DNA of 64,000 bases from Trichopria drosophilae (lineage: Eukaryota > Arthropoda > Insecta > Hymenoptera > Diapriidae), in contig CM059582.1 of assembly GCA_030407085.1 (NCBI GenBank), forward strand, positions 86,513,501-86,577,500. The letters are read 5' to 3'. The notes under the pieces are model-generated. The model made no database searches. It was not told where the DNA came from and worked only from the letters and a program-made list of their open reading frames with translations. Every line of letters starts with the position of its first letter. Within the stretch, counting starts at the first letter, position 1. This document shows, piece by piece, positions 11,205 through 21,513 of this stretch. Position numbers and translations under genes: made by a program.

Positions 11205-12301
11205 ATGTATTTCATACTATGTCTATTTTTGTTTTTAATGAAGTTTAATTAAATTCTACTGTATCAAATCAGTAACATTACATTTGTTTGTTATAAGGGT
11301 TTTGATAAAACTTGGGAATTTGTGTTATTACAAAATGCATTTAAAAGTCGAACCAAGAAATCGTATGAGTACCCGATAAAGAATTTACAGTTAATAAATT
11401 TAATAGAATTGACGATAAAGTATCCTGAAATTAAAGTAAATTCGATTCAACTATAAAGGGAACAAGACATAAATATTATTAACTGTATCGTATGTATACA
11501 AATACAATAACCGTACACCATATTCGTCTTTGTCAATTTTTGTAAGTATATATTCAAATAAGCTAATGTGAAATTAAATTGCAAACATTACAGTCATAGG
11601 GTTCGTGTAATATGTTATCGTAGGTAATATGTTCGCCTATAGGGAACATTGCTGCGTCGAAAGGTACTTCTCGCACCATCTGTTAGTCGCCACATGAAGC
11701 TCTGTACCGATCTAAAAATTGTTCACGTCGCAGTAAAATTCACTATTAAATTTTTTTTTCGCGCCCCGGGCATTCGCGCCAGTTATAAGTTTTCAATTAA
11801 TCCGCAAACGTTTCGCATTATTTCTCTTCCGGAAATCAGTTCAGTTCCGTGTTGGAAATCTTTTCGCATGGTCGTCGTACCGAACGTCGTGGTTTTGTTT
11901 GAAAAACGCGTATCCGAACATAAAACCTTTTATTTTATGCATCTGCGTTTATGCAACATAAACTTTTTCTTTTGTTGTTTCGTCGATGCAGTGGTAAAAA
12001 GTATTTTTCTGCGCAATCTAAATTTTGTTGTAATTTCGAGCGGTGTGTGTTCCACTCACGTGTTCGTGCGTGAATCTCCTGCACGTGCATATTAACAATT
12101 CAAGGATGTAATTTGGATTTGTGGAGTGGAAATAAATAGTAAAAATTTAAAATAGCCGCTATTTACTATATTTGACCTCTGATCCTGAAACCGCAGTTTC
12201 CTTTTTTTCGCAAGTCAGGCGAATGCTCCGAATTGCAAATCATCGGCCATTCAATAGACGAAATGGGTACGTAATTTAAAGTCTAACGTTTATGAATGAA
12301 G
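11205..12301. other. Unassigned region, AT-rich with a less AT-rich core
   Basis: Between about 11640 and 12095 the base composition is more balanced and a 148-codon plus-strand frame is open. Its translation has no recognisable domain and is rich in Phe/Val/Arg without a pattern. It could be an untranslated exon or decayed repeat. I do not call a gene here. Confidence 0.35.
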
Positions 12302-12552
12302 CCCAGATAGCAATGTGAGTCTCATATCGCTCGCCATGTACACTCATAAATGAGAGTAAATCTCATTTATGAGTCTCCATGTGAGTGCTATTTGTGAACG
12401 CAGATCCGGTAGCGATCGACACTCAGAAAAGAGATTTCCATTTTCTAGAAATAAGCGCACGCGCAATGGTGGCCTTTTCATTGACTACCCTCAAAAGCGT
12501 CTTGTATAACTATATATCATATAGCATGTGATAAGTAAGATTCTTTCCCCCA
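12302..12552. repeat. CCCAGATAGCAA-family repeat, copy with left end
   Basis: Begins CCCAGATAGCAATGTGAGTC. From 12352 it shares about 200 bp with 12974-13172 as a direct repeat (common landmarks CTCATTTATGAGTCTCC, TAGCGATCGACA, GCGCAATG and CTTGTATAACTATATAT). The two copies are clearly diverged. Confidence 0.55.
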
Positions 12553-12631
12553 AAAAATGCAATAATATGAAAGGTATGAAGAAATACGAAATATGGGACT
12601 AATTAAAAATTAACGGAGCTGAGGGATGTGG

Positions 12632-12705
12632 AGAGATATAGCTCAGTTGGTTAGAGCATTCGACCGGAAATCGAAAGGTCCCAGGATCGTACCCTGGTAT
12701 CTGCC
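12632..12705 (+). tRNA. tRNA-like sequence (probable tRNA pseudogene or SINE head)
   Basis: The cloverleaf is recognisable. The D-arm box A is TAGCTCAGTTGG (12639-12650). A perfect 5-bp anticodon stem TTCGA/TCGAA encloses a 7-nt loop CCGGAAA (anticodon position GGA). The T stem CCAGG/CCTGG carries a box-B-like GGATCGTACCC (12684-12694). Against a working tRNA: the acceptor stem has only about five of seven pairs, loop position 33 is C instead of U, and a GGA (serine) anticodon would need a long variable arm that is absent. It lies between two copies of a MITE family in repeat-rich DNA, so a tRNA-derived SINE or pseudogene is more likely than a functional gene. Confidence 0.5.
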
Positions 12706-12973
12706 GAATGTTCTTCCAAGTTCCCCGTTATTTTTTCTAAATTTTTCACATATTTTCGGGTTCTTCATATTTTTCATATAATTAACATCTCCAATCAGCA
12801 TTTTTAACATTTTTCTTTAAAAATGTCTTTTCAAAAAAGCCGCTGGCTCGGGATTCGGAAGGATTCCGACAGATGGCGCTTAGAAAATATTTCAACCACG
12901 TTGAAATGTTTGATTGATGCAATCACGACCAATTGCGTTGCAGGAAGAACCCATCAAATTTAAATTTATTAAT

Positions 12974-13172
12974 TGAGAATAAATCTCATTTATGAGTCTC
13001 CGTGCGAGTACTATTTGTGAACGCAAATCGGGTAGCGATCGACATTCAGAAATGAGATTTCCGATTACCTGAAATAAGCGCATGCGCAATGTTGGCATTT
13101 TCATTGGCTGCCCTCAAAAGCACCTTGTATAACTATATATTAGAGAGCTTGGGATAAATGGGATACTTTCCC
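12974..13172. repeat. Second copy of the ~200-bp direct repeat
   Basis: Matches 12352-12552 in the same orientation with scattered substitutions, including GAGTCTCCGTG, TAGCGATCGACA and GCGCATGCGCAATG. It belongs to the CCCAGATAGCAA family but has no clear end here. Any short reverse-strand frame across it is incidental. Confidence 0.55.
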
Positions 13173-13890
13173 CATTTATTATATAAAAAAATATTTTTAT
13201 TGTTTTTAATTATTAACTTTTTATTTAATTTTACTTTACTATTTTTTTGTATATAATAATTTTATATATTATTTAATATATAATTTATTCAAGAAAAGCA
13301 CTTCTCATTCGGGTCACCTATCTAGTAGTAGTTCACAGCGAATGCCGCTTAACTTGAAATTGCTGCAGCGTGCGACGTTGACCACTGTCTACCACTGCCG
13401 TAAACTATCTAAAATTTAATGTGATATTTATGTACAAATACTTTTAAACTCATACTGTGTTTATGCAGTTTTTCATAGTTCTTCGTTCTAACCAGAAAAG
13501 AGTTGAGCTCACTATGAAGAATTTTCAAAAATCGAAAATTTAAGGAAATTTTGAAAAGTGAACGTTTTCAATATTTAAAATATGATAAGAAATATAATTG
13601 AAACAAATTATTGTTATTAACGTAAATACTTTCAAAAGAACTCGGAGGCATTTAAAACTAAAAATCTAGAAGGATCGAAAAAATTCCCATTTTTTATGTA
13701 CACGCCCCTCCCTGTTTTTTAGACATATACCATGTAATTATGAGATTAATATATGCAATACAAATGGCATAATCGATTGGTGAAATCAATTTTACAGATT
13801 TGTTAAATCTAATATAATACTATAGCACAATATATTGTGTGATTGCTGTGTGTTAGGACTTTTATTTTGTCGGAATACATGGAATCACAA
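13173..13890. other. AT-rich region, nothing recognised
   Basis: Low-complexity AT sequence, with only a slightly GC-richer patch near 13310-13400. No coding frame, RNA or paired repeat could be supported. Confidence 0.45.
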
Positions 13891-14051
13891 TAAACTCTTA
13901 TATGGGAGTAACCGGAGACTTTTCGCGCTTGCGCAATGCATTAATCTTTCACTTGAAGTTTCATGTGCGCTCATATACGCACTCATATACGCACTCACAA
14001 ATGAGCTCTCATATATGAGCCTCATGTGAGACTCACGTCTTGCTATCTAGG
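13891..14051. repeat. Right end of a CCCAGATAGCAA-family MITE
   Basis: Ends with TGTGAGACTCACGTCTTGCT then ATCTAGG, the reverse complement of the left-end motif at 10831 and 12302. It contains GCGCTTGCGCAATG and three CTCATATACGCA-type repeats. The partner left end may be at 12302, in which case the tRNA-like sequence and one direct repeat lie within a compound element. Confidence 0.45.
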
Positions 14052-14184
14052 AGTGTACATTTATTAAATTTGTATGTATTCATATATTTTATTTTAAGAT
14101 TTTAAGATTTGTGAAGTGGGGTCGGTAAGCTTATCTGCTCCCCCTAGACACTTTGTCTGGAAAAGGAACATTTGTGTCATACTC

Positions 14185-14712
14185 TGTGACGGATCATTCG
14201 CCACATGACTCGGCGCTCCTTGGTAGGCGAACCGTTCGCTGCCGCAAGCTTCGATTTCCCTATCGCCGAAGAATTAAATTGCGTGCGACTGACAAATGCG
14301 TTTTCGAATGTTTGTTTCAGCGACTATGTTTTCGACCGAACGAGAGAGATCGCCCGGGAAATAGGCGATAGCGGCGGCCGATGATGAGAGGGGCGCGGAA
14401 GAGTGTCGGAGCGTCACGTGCGATCCGCGAAAAGTCTCGCGGAAATTTCGGCACTTCGTTGCGGACCATCGAGCGTCTATGTTATTATAAAGAAAATTGT
14501 TCTTTTTTTGGTTTACCTAAGTTAGCCCGACTATCTATTATTAGCTTTTTTTTTTTATTTTTCATTGTGCGTCGCTACGACAGATATAATAGAGAGTCCC
14601 GAAGAATTGTACATCAAAAAAGGCGGTAAGTCCGAATCGCCTGTCAGTTTTATTGAGTGTCAGTTTTCTCCGGTTTCGGTCTCGGGAGTTGGTACTCATC
14701 AATATTGTTTAA
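14185..14712 (+). repeat. 5' LTR of the non-autonomous element
   Basis: Starts TGTGACGG and ends around ATTGTTTAA(CA). Carries a 14-bp segment (within TTTCAGCGACTATG) absent from the 3' copy. Short open frames over it are repeated in the 3' copy and are LTR sequence, not genes. Confidence 0.7.
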
Positions 14713-15477
14713 CATAAATTAAAATATTGTAAAGAATAACTAACGAAATTAAAAATTTTCTAGAAGATTGAAAGTTGAACTTGTCTGAGACTGAGTTAAT
14801 ATTTTAATTTTAAGAATTATTGGATATTTATGTTTCCGAGAGTCTTTAATGATGAAAAATGAGTTGTAATAAAATTTAACGAAGATAGAAAATAATTGTG
14901 CGAATTTATGACAGTTGTAACTAAGTTTTGAACTTAGGTGAAATTAAATAATAAATGGTTGAAATAATGAATTTGGAATAGTATAATGTTGATAATTGTT
15001 TTGATTTTTAAGATGATTGAAGTATATTTTTTATTACCTTTATTTGAATATTCTATTGGAAAGTTGTATGAATTAAAATTTATTGATTGAGAGATTTTGA
15101 ACGGTTAAACTGAATTTATGAGAGATTTTAAATTGTAATAAGAAGTTGATTTCATTTAAATTAGTGAAATATTGGAAATTAATTGAGTTTTTATTTTTTT
15201 TTATTATTTTGTTTTATTATTATTTTATGCAATTTTAGAATTTTCCAATATTGAGTGAACTCGATATTAAAGCAAGGAAAGCATACGTTTGTAATTGTTA
15301 AGTTATAAATAAAGAGCAATTGTGAATATTTTTGAGAGTCAGTTTATCTGAAGGAGAATCTTATGTGTTATTGTGTTGTCCTTTGGTAATGAATATTTAA
15401 TTTGATATTTGAATTTTCGGTTGATGAATAGGAAAATTTAATTAAGATTTTGAAAGATGGAATTTTATGTCTGAATT

Positions 15478-15870
15478 TTAGAGTATGTAAGTAGGCGAAG
15501 TGGTCCGCCAACTCCTGCCGCGTCCATCTCCACAGGATCCGGATCTCGGCAACGTATACCGGAACCTCAGCCGGGACCATCAAGAAAAACGTCGGAGAAA
15601 GTGGTTCCTTCTTCCACAATTGTGGTGACCTCGGCCGAAGGGTCTGCTTCGAGAGGGCAGCCGGAAAATGCACCTAAGGTGTTAGGCCATAAGCATATTG
15701 ATATGTTATTGGCACTGACACCTGAGGCGCATAAATTCGTGCAGGAATTGATCCAACGAAGGGATTCGCGAACCGTCGGTTGGATCGAACGGTTGTCAAA
15801 AATGGACCCGTGTGCCCAGCAGACCGCCCTAATGATCCCGAGGAATATGGATTGCTATCGAGAGTCATAA
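15478..15870 (+). CDS. Short gag-like open frame of the non-autonomous LTR element
   Basis: The frame is open from about 15478 to the stop at 15868-15870 (about 130 codons), with no obvious ATG early on. The N-terminal half is rich in Pro, Ser, Arg and Gln (PEPQPGPSRKTSEK). The C-terminal half is more helical (LTPEAHKFVQELIQRRDS). There is no zinc knuckle, protease or polymerase motif. Its position between two LTRs and its local rise in GC suggest a remnant of gag, but I recognise no family and this is inference from context. Confidence 0.4.
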   Translation, partial: LEYVSRRSGPPTPAASISTGSGSRQRIPEPQPGPSRKTSEKVVPSSTIVVTSAEGSASRGQPENAPKVLGHKHIDMLLALTPEAHKFVQELIQRRDSRTVGWIERLSKMDPCAQQTALMIPRNMDCYRES

Positions 15871-15988
15871 ATAGGCAATTGTTTGGTATAGCATGTGGTG
15901 ATGGGATGTTATCATAATATAGCTAGTGAGTTGTCATTGTGATTCTCTTTAGAATGATAGAGATTCGGAAAGCTGATGGCTTCCCGGC

Positions 15989-16004
15989 TAAGGAGGGGGG
16001 AGTT
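15989..16004 (+). promoter_or_regulatory. Polypurine tract before the 3' LTR
   Basis: TAAGGAGGGGGGAGTT lies directly before the TGTGACGG start of the second LTR. In LTR elements such a tract primes plus-strand synthesis, and its position supports reading these repeats as LTRs on the plus strand. Confidence 0.6.
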
Positions 16005-16513
16005 TGTGACGGATCATTCGCCACATGACTCGGCGCTCCTTGGTAGGCGAACCGTTCGCTGCCGCAAGCTTCGATTTCCCGATCGCCGAAGAATTAAATT
16101 GCGTGCGACTGACAAATGCGTTTTCGAATGTTTTCGACCGAACGAGAGAGACCGCCCGGGAAATAGGCGATAGCGGCGGCCGATGATGAGAGGGGCGCGG
16201 AAGAGTGTCGGAGCGTCACGTGCGATCCGCGAAAAGTCTCGCGGAAATTTCGGCACTTCGTTGCGGACCATCGAGCGTCTATGTTATTATAAAGAAAATT
16301 GTTCTTTTTTTGGTTTACCTAAGTTAGCCCGACTATCTATTATTATCTTTTTTTTTTATTTTTCATTGTGCGTCGCTACGACAGATATAATAGAGAGTCC
16401 CGAAGAATTGTACATCAAAGAAGGCGGTAAGTCCGAATCGCCTGTCAGTTTTATTGAGTGTCAGTTTTCTCCGGTTTCGGTCTCGCGAGTTGGTACTCAT
16501 CAATATTGTTTAA
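16005..16513 (+). repeat. 3' LTR of the non-autonomous element
   Basis: Direct copy of 14185-14712 without the 14-bp insertion. After ATTGTTTAA the two flanks diverge (ATAAATT-type internal sequence against TTAGTTAAATA), which sets the 3' boundary. Confidence 0.7.
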
Positions 16514-16629
16514 TTAGTTAAATATAATTAGTGTTCCAAACTAAGTGAAGTGTATTCATTTAATTTTAATTCATATCCCTAACTGATAAAAATAAATTAA
16601 GTGAGGAAGAAGAAAAACCCCTCGCAACC

Positions 16630-16993
16630 CCTGAGGCCTTAGACCTCTACAATTGTGTCCATCTTGAGCTTTTTGAAAAACCTCAAGATGCGGGATGCAG
16701 TACTGTCCCTTAACTCCTCGGTGGAAAGGATTTCTTCACCAAAGATGTTTTTCCTGAGTCTCATCAACGCTGGGCATTCGCCTATGACGTGTTCTGAGGT
16801 TTCTTCTTCTAGACAGAACCTGCAGGTGTTATCTACAACCAGCCCCATCTTAGGCAGCGAGTAGCGAAATAGTCCGTGAGCTGTTATAATAGCTACTATC
16901 GCCCTAAGATCAGTTCTATCAAGGTTTCTCATGGATTTTAGGCTGTTTAAAGCCTGGGAGATTTTGCCAGTATTCCATCCAGTCTACGTTTAA
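16630..16993 (-). pseudogene. LINE fragment: C-terminal zinc-binding region
   Basis: Minus-strand frame with RTDLRAIVAIITAHGLFRYS, then NTCRFCLEEETSEHVIGECP. This is the C-x2-C, H, C motif found at the C-terminus of many non-LTR retrotransposon polymerases (zf-RVT-like). In the same frame a stop lies at about 16993, upstream of which no homology continues, so this is a 5'-truncated copy. It lies between the LTR element and the gypsy remnant. The clade is uncertain (R1/I/Jockey-like). Confidence 0.65.
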
Positions 16994-17086
16994 TTTCTTC
17001 CTTGTATACTCCATGGTTGTTGCCATGGGAATACCAAGGCATGGTTCAGGTCCCAGAAAGGGATCGTGTAGGGGTTCTCCAATCTG

Positions 17087-17895
17087 TTGTATTTAGGTCG
17101 GCAACTAGAAAACGTCGCCGTCCACGAAAAAGCGTATCGTACCCCACCTTCGGCCACGCAGTGTGCGTTCCCCGCGTTGGCGTACTCTCCGAGAACGAGA
17201 GGAGCGAAGGAGAAGTTGGCTGCGGCGAGAATTGACGAGAATTTCGTCTCGGTCGAGGCACAAACTGCGTTCGATTGTGCCGGTCTAGCTGCCCCCTCCC
17301 GCGCCGCTACGCCCCGTTTACGACGATTTCTTGCGAGTTTCTACCCCTCGGAAGCTCCACCAACCCTCGGTATGACCCGTGTGACCCAGCATTATATTGA
17401 TGTGCAAGGTTATCCCACAATTCGCCAAAAATTCCGTATGCTATCGCCCACCATGCTCAAGATCGCACAGGATGCTGTCGACGAAATGCTTCGCGATGGT
17501 GTCATTGAGCGAGCCGAGAGCCCCTGGATGAGCAACAACCGTGATTGTCCGGTAGTCGAACGGCACTTTCCGTTTTTACGATGACTTCCGTGACGTGAAT
17601 AAAATCACATGCAAAGACGCATACCTCCTCCTCTCCATGGATAGGATTCTAGCTAGTCGAACTCGTTACATAACGACCCTCGATCTCAGTCAAGCTTATT
17701 TTCAGGTGCCGGTAGCCCCGAACAGCCTGCCTATTACCGCGCTTGCCGTCCCAGGTTGCGGTCTATTTCAATTCCGCCGTATGCCCTTCGGACTCACCAA
17801 TGTCCTGCCACCTTCCAAAGGTTAGTGGACCGCCTCATTGATCCAGCCTGGGAACCTCACGTGTTCGCATATCTGGACGATATTATACATGAAAC
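17087..17895 (+). pseudogene. Ty3/gypsy pol remnant: reverse transcriptase
   Basis: The frame at 17087-17584 carries the region upstream of the polymerase (HYIDVQGYPTIRQKFRMLSP, then DGVIERAESPW). A frameshift near 17540 leads into the frame at 17590-17825 with DVNKITCKDAY, ITTLDLSQAYFQ and FRRMPFGLTN, and a further shift leads to FAYLDDII at about 17865. YLDD is the catalytic box of reverse transcriptase. Directly after it about 100 residues of the palm/thumb are missing, because the next recognisable sequence is RNase H. No gag or clear protease is found upstream, so the element is 5'-truncated against the LINE fragment. Confidence 0.8.
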
Positions 17896-17904
17896 TCCGT
17901 GATC

Positions 17905-18975
17905 CTGGACAGCTGACCATCAGGAAGCCTTTGAGTCGCTGCGAAACTCGCTGACCCGTACCCCTGGTTTAGCCCGCCCCGACTTCAGTCTCAAGATCCA
18001 GACGGATGCTAGTGACTTCGCAATTGGCACCGTGCTTACTCAAGAGCTCGACGGCGGTGAACATCCCATAAACTTCGCTAGCCGGGTGCTCACCAAAGCC
18101 GAGCGGAAGTACATGGTGATCGAGAAGGAGTGTCTCGCCGTCCTCTGGGCAGTGAAGAAGTATCGGCACTATGTTGAGGGTGCCGCCATTACTGTCATCA
18201 CGGATCATAGTAGTCTGCAATTGCTGCGTAATTTGCGCAATCCCAATGGCCGATTAGCCCAGTGGTCAATGCTGATACCTGAAGATATTTGGTATCATCG
18301 GAAGATGGCGAATGTCCGGGAATTCCCCGTAAAATACCCCGATTGGCGGATCGAAGATGATCGCCCGTATTATCACAGGCCTCACCCCGTGATCGAATCT
18401 GCCATCCGCGATCTTGATGCATGGAAACTTGCCCCGCCCCCCCCCCCCGAACCACGTTTTCGTGCGCTCAGTGACGCACATAATTGCCCCCAAGCCGGAC
18501 ATTTAGGAGCGGGTAAGACGTATCATCCAAGATTTCTATTGGCCGGGCATACTTCTGGACGTCGCCCATTACGTCGCCCACTGCCCCGACTGTCAACGAC
18601 AAAGTATCCCCCTGCCGGCATAATGAGAGAACGAACGACCGAAGGACCCTGGGTCACGGTCAGTTCAGACATTATGGGTCCCTTTCCCGCGAGCAAGAAG
18701 GAGAATCACTTCATTGTTGTGTTTCAGGACATGTTCACGAAGTACATTGAAGAGAAACCCCTTCGGTCGGCCACCGGGCCAGCGATAATGACCACGTTTG
18801 ATAACTTGGTCGTAAACAGTTGGAGGTGCCCGAAGTACTTCCTGACCGACAATGCCAAGCAGTACGTCAAATCGTACATCTCTTCGCGCCTAAAACAGCT
18901 AGGCATCTCGCATAACCCCATCCTCCCTACCACGCACAAGCGAACCCAGTCGAGTGCGTAACTCGGACGCTCAAG
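17905..18975 (+). pseudogene. Ty3/gypsy pol remnant: RNase H and integrase
   Basis: Starts AFESLRNSLTRTPGLARPDF, then RNase H motifs IQTDASDFAIGTVL, EKECLAVLWAVKKYRHYVEG and TDHSSLQ. The integrase zinc region is blurred by frameshifts around 18560-18600 (HNCPQAGHLGAGKTYH retained). The catalytic core then has SSDIMGPFPASK and YFLTDNAKQYV, two of the three acidic residues. The third (PVECVTRTL) is present in another frame just downstream at about 18940-18965. The 12-C run at 18437-18448 encodes polyproline, unusual for this region and a possible slippage site. Confidence 0.8.
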
Positions 18976-19520
18976 ACGATGATGAGCACTTTCGTCTCTC
19001 ACGATCATCGCGATTGGGATGTGCATCTCCCAGAACTTACATTCGCGATTAATTCAGCTATGCAATCGTCTACAGAGACGACGCCCGCATTCCTGAATTT
19101 CGCCAGGAATCCGGTCCCTAGCCGTAATTTACGGAACGATCTTCCCTCTCCACCCCTCACTCTCCCAAAGGATACTACATTTTGGCGCGACTGCATGAAG
19201 CGCCTTCCACTCATTCACGATTGGGTGCGCTGTAACCTGGAACGTGCATCGGCATGCCAGGCCGCTTATTATAACACCTCTTACCGCGACGTCGGTTACC
19301 AAGTATAAAACCTTTTTAAATGTCCGGTGCCCAGAACTTCGCTGCGAAGCTGACCCGTAAATTTAGCAGGCCCCATTGTATTGTAAAAGTTGTGTCGCCC
19401 GTGGTCTACGAACTCGAAGACCCGAAAAGTCGCCGAAACCCGCGTGCCCACGTAAAGGACTTAGACAAATATTACGCTCTTGAACCCGATCCGCCCCTTT
19501 CGATTCGACGAACAAGCTCG
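18976..19520 (+). pseudogene. Ty3/gypsy pol remnant: integrase C-terminus
   Basis: 18979-19308 reads HDHRDWDVHLPELTFAINS, typical of the end of the integrase core, followed by TTPAFLNFARNP. After a frameshift near 19310 the next frame has GAQNFAAKLTRKFSRPH and VVYELEDPKSR...AHVKDL, the chromodomain-like/GPY-F end seen in many gypsy integrases. The element is no longer able to encode a continuous polyprotein. Confidence 0.75.
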
Positions 19521-19552
19521 AGAACGATCTTCGAGAGCGTAACGTCCCCGCT

Positions 19553-20257
19553 ATGCCGTCCCGCTCAGTACCGTGCGATCCGCAAGATCGCGATACCCTC
19601 AATATGCCTCGAAAGCGAGGCCGGCCGTTGAAGGCCAAGCCACCGGTGATTCGACAAAACGCGCCCGGCAAATATTGCTGTGTACGCGAGAACGAGTACG
19701 CGCGGCCGACCGAGGAACAACCGATCCCCACGTGCCTCACAGGTCTTCGGCCTATTTTCATCGGGACGAAGCCAAGGCCACGGGCTGACTCGCCCACGAG
19801 GCCCCCTCTGCGCCGCGCCGCCCCCTCAGCCGAGGTTATCCGCACCCAGATGCCGCCATCTGGATACGGCGGCTACGGGAGGGCCGGGCGACCATATTTG
19901 CCACCGCCTGCGCCGTGGAGGAAGCGCGGAAGTCTCCGCGACCTGCCTCCAGCAGTCCCCCAACTCGCGAGGGGAAGGGAATCCCTCGTTATCAGGGGAA
20001 TCCTAAACCCCCTCTCCCTGCCGAAACTCACTCCTATTCCGTCCTTACTATCCCCCCCCCCCCCCGAATTCCTCGCACGTATGCGAATTCCTCGCACCTA
20101 TGCGAATTCCCTCCGTAATGTCCATTCCAATTACCCCTCCTTCCGCCCTCACCGGCACACACCCTGCCGCATCTGCCGTCCCCAGAGAACGAGCGACGTA
20201 ACAGAAGCCGCCAGAGGGTGTCCCCAGCAGTGCCTCCGTCGCCAACGGGACCAGTAG
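19553..20257 (+). CDS. GC-rich proline/arginine-rich open frame downstream of gypsy pol
   Basis: A 234-codon frame continues the high-GC region after integrase. It contains an AT-hook-like RKRGRPLK near its start, then low-complexity Pro/Arg/Ser-rich sequence. It includes a 14-C run at 20052-20065 and two copies of a GAATTCCTCGCAC(C/G)TATGC motif. Several other frames are also open here, which is expected of GC-rich DNA, so protein coding is doubtful. It may be the 3' part of the gypsy element or its LTR. I do not recognise a function. Confidence 0.25.
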   Translation: MPSRSVPCDPQDRDTLNMPRKRGRPLKAKPPVIRQNAPGKYCCVRENEYARPTEEQPIPTCLTGLRPIFIGTKPRPRADSPTRPPLRRAAPSAEVIRTQMPPSGYGGYGRAGRPYLPPPAPWRKRGSLRDLPPAVPQLARGRESLVIRGILNPLSLPKLTPIPSLLSPPPPEFLARMRIPRTYANSLRNVHSNYPSFRPHRHTPCRICRPQRTSDVTEAARGCPQQCLRRQRDQ

Positions 20258-21513
20258 GCGAATCCCCAGCCGACCCATAGAGGAGATCTCTTCTCCGTCT
20301 CCCATTTACCACCTTTTACCCTTTTTTTTGTAAATAAAATGTGCTGCCCCCAATAACCTCTAAAACTATGAAGAGTTACTTTATTTTTAGATTTTTTGTT
20401 GTTGTTTCGTAGAATATTGCCCCCCTTACCCCTTTACCGGCCTTATAAGCCGGCCCCAAAGAACCTTTCCTCCAGACCCCGCCCCCCCCCCCCCAATCGG
20501 GATTAAATCAATTGACGATCCGCATTCGCGAAACAATCCTACATTCCAGCTATCCTTTTTCCGTCTCCTTTTTCTGACTTTCGTGAAAAAAGCGCTCGGA
20601 AAACCGCCCGAACTGGGAAAATCGGATCCTAGCATGCGTCGCCCCTCAAAAATAGAGACCATTGTGTTTGCGTTGGTAAATGTGCTGTGAGGGTCATCCG
20701 ACCCGATAAATTGTGCCAAAAAGAAAGAAAAATGTGACAAAAGGACTATAACAATACGTAGCTTTAAAGATCATGAAGCGAAACTTGTGCGAACGGATTG
20801 AGAATCACGTTCGCACAGCTTAGCCGCCCCCGTGATATGTCATCTTTGCGACACCTCCCCGAGAAAACTGTAATGTACCTAGTATAATGTATCTTTTGCG
20901 ATCCCTGGTGATCGTTTGCAATTTATTTTCTTTGCAATCTTTTGTGATCTTTTGCGATTTTTCTTTGCGTTGTTTTGTGATTAATATCCTAGCCGCCCCA
21001 TTGCGATATATCATCCCTTTCCCCAGAGTGAAAGTGACAGTCAGAGCAGTGAAAATATTGAAAGACAATTTGGAACTTAGTGGACCGTAATTATGATTCG
21101 TCGTACACAGAGGAACTCGAGTCAGGCTCAACTCGTCACTGATCTCACCCCACCTTCTGTAAATTCCAAGTTTCCACCAGAAAAGAACTATTATTATATG
21201 TGGTTAAGTGTGGCCAGGCAAGAGGCCGACGCCAGCTCATTTCCGGCACCAACAAATCATCGACCGTCAGTACCGCCGCCCCGTTACGTTTTTGTAACCC
21301 CTTTGCTTTTTCAATATAGTGTCGCGTACCGGTCATTTCTAAAGAAATTTTCCCGTCGAGTGATTCCGAACCCGAACTTTTTTTTTTCCTTTTCCGTTTT
21401 CTCACTGTTCATCGCCCCCCCCCCCCCCCGACCTATATCAATAGAATTGAGTCGAGTAGATTTTGATTTCTCATTTTTTATAACCCTTTGTCCATCCAAA
21501 AAATTACGGTTAC
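20258..21513. other. Retroelement-like leader/LTR-like region with poly-C runs
   Basis: No continuous domain is seen. The region has a 13-C run (20482-20494) and a 15-C run (21415-21429), repeated GATCTTTTGCGAT-type words at 20890-20970, and a segment GAAAGTGACAGTCAGAGCAG (21030-21049) reminiscent of retrotransposon leaders. A plus-strand frame starts with ATG at 21093 (MIRRTQRNSSQAQLVTDLTP) but drifts into low complexity. It could be the LTR or leader of a gypsy relative, but no repeat partner was found in the window. Confidence 0.3.

Larger units (their letters stand above)
14185..16513 (+). mobile_element. Non-autonomous LTR retrotransposon with young LTRs
   Basis: Two near-identical direct repeats of about 510-530 bp (14185-14712 and 16005-16513) start TGTGACGGATCATTCGCC. 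A polypurine tract sits immediately before the second. The 1.3-kb interior has only a short gag-like open frame and no protease, reverse transcriptase or integrase, so the element would depend on a relative. The two repeats differ by a handful of substitutions and one 14-bp indel, suggesting recent insertion. No clear target duplication or tRNA primer site was found; the interior just after the first repeat is AT-rich. Confidence 0.65.

Noticed and set aside
11649..12095. 148-codon frame in a more balanced-composition patch
   Set aside because: No domain, no splice or context support, and composition without codon-like pattern; left as unassigned.
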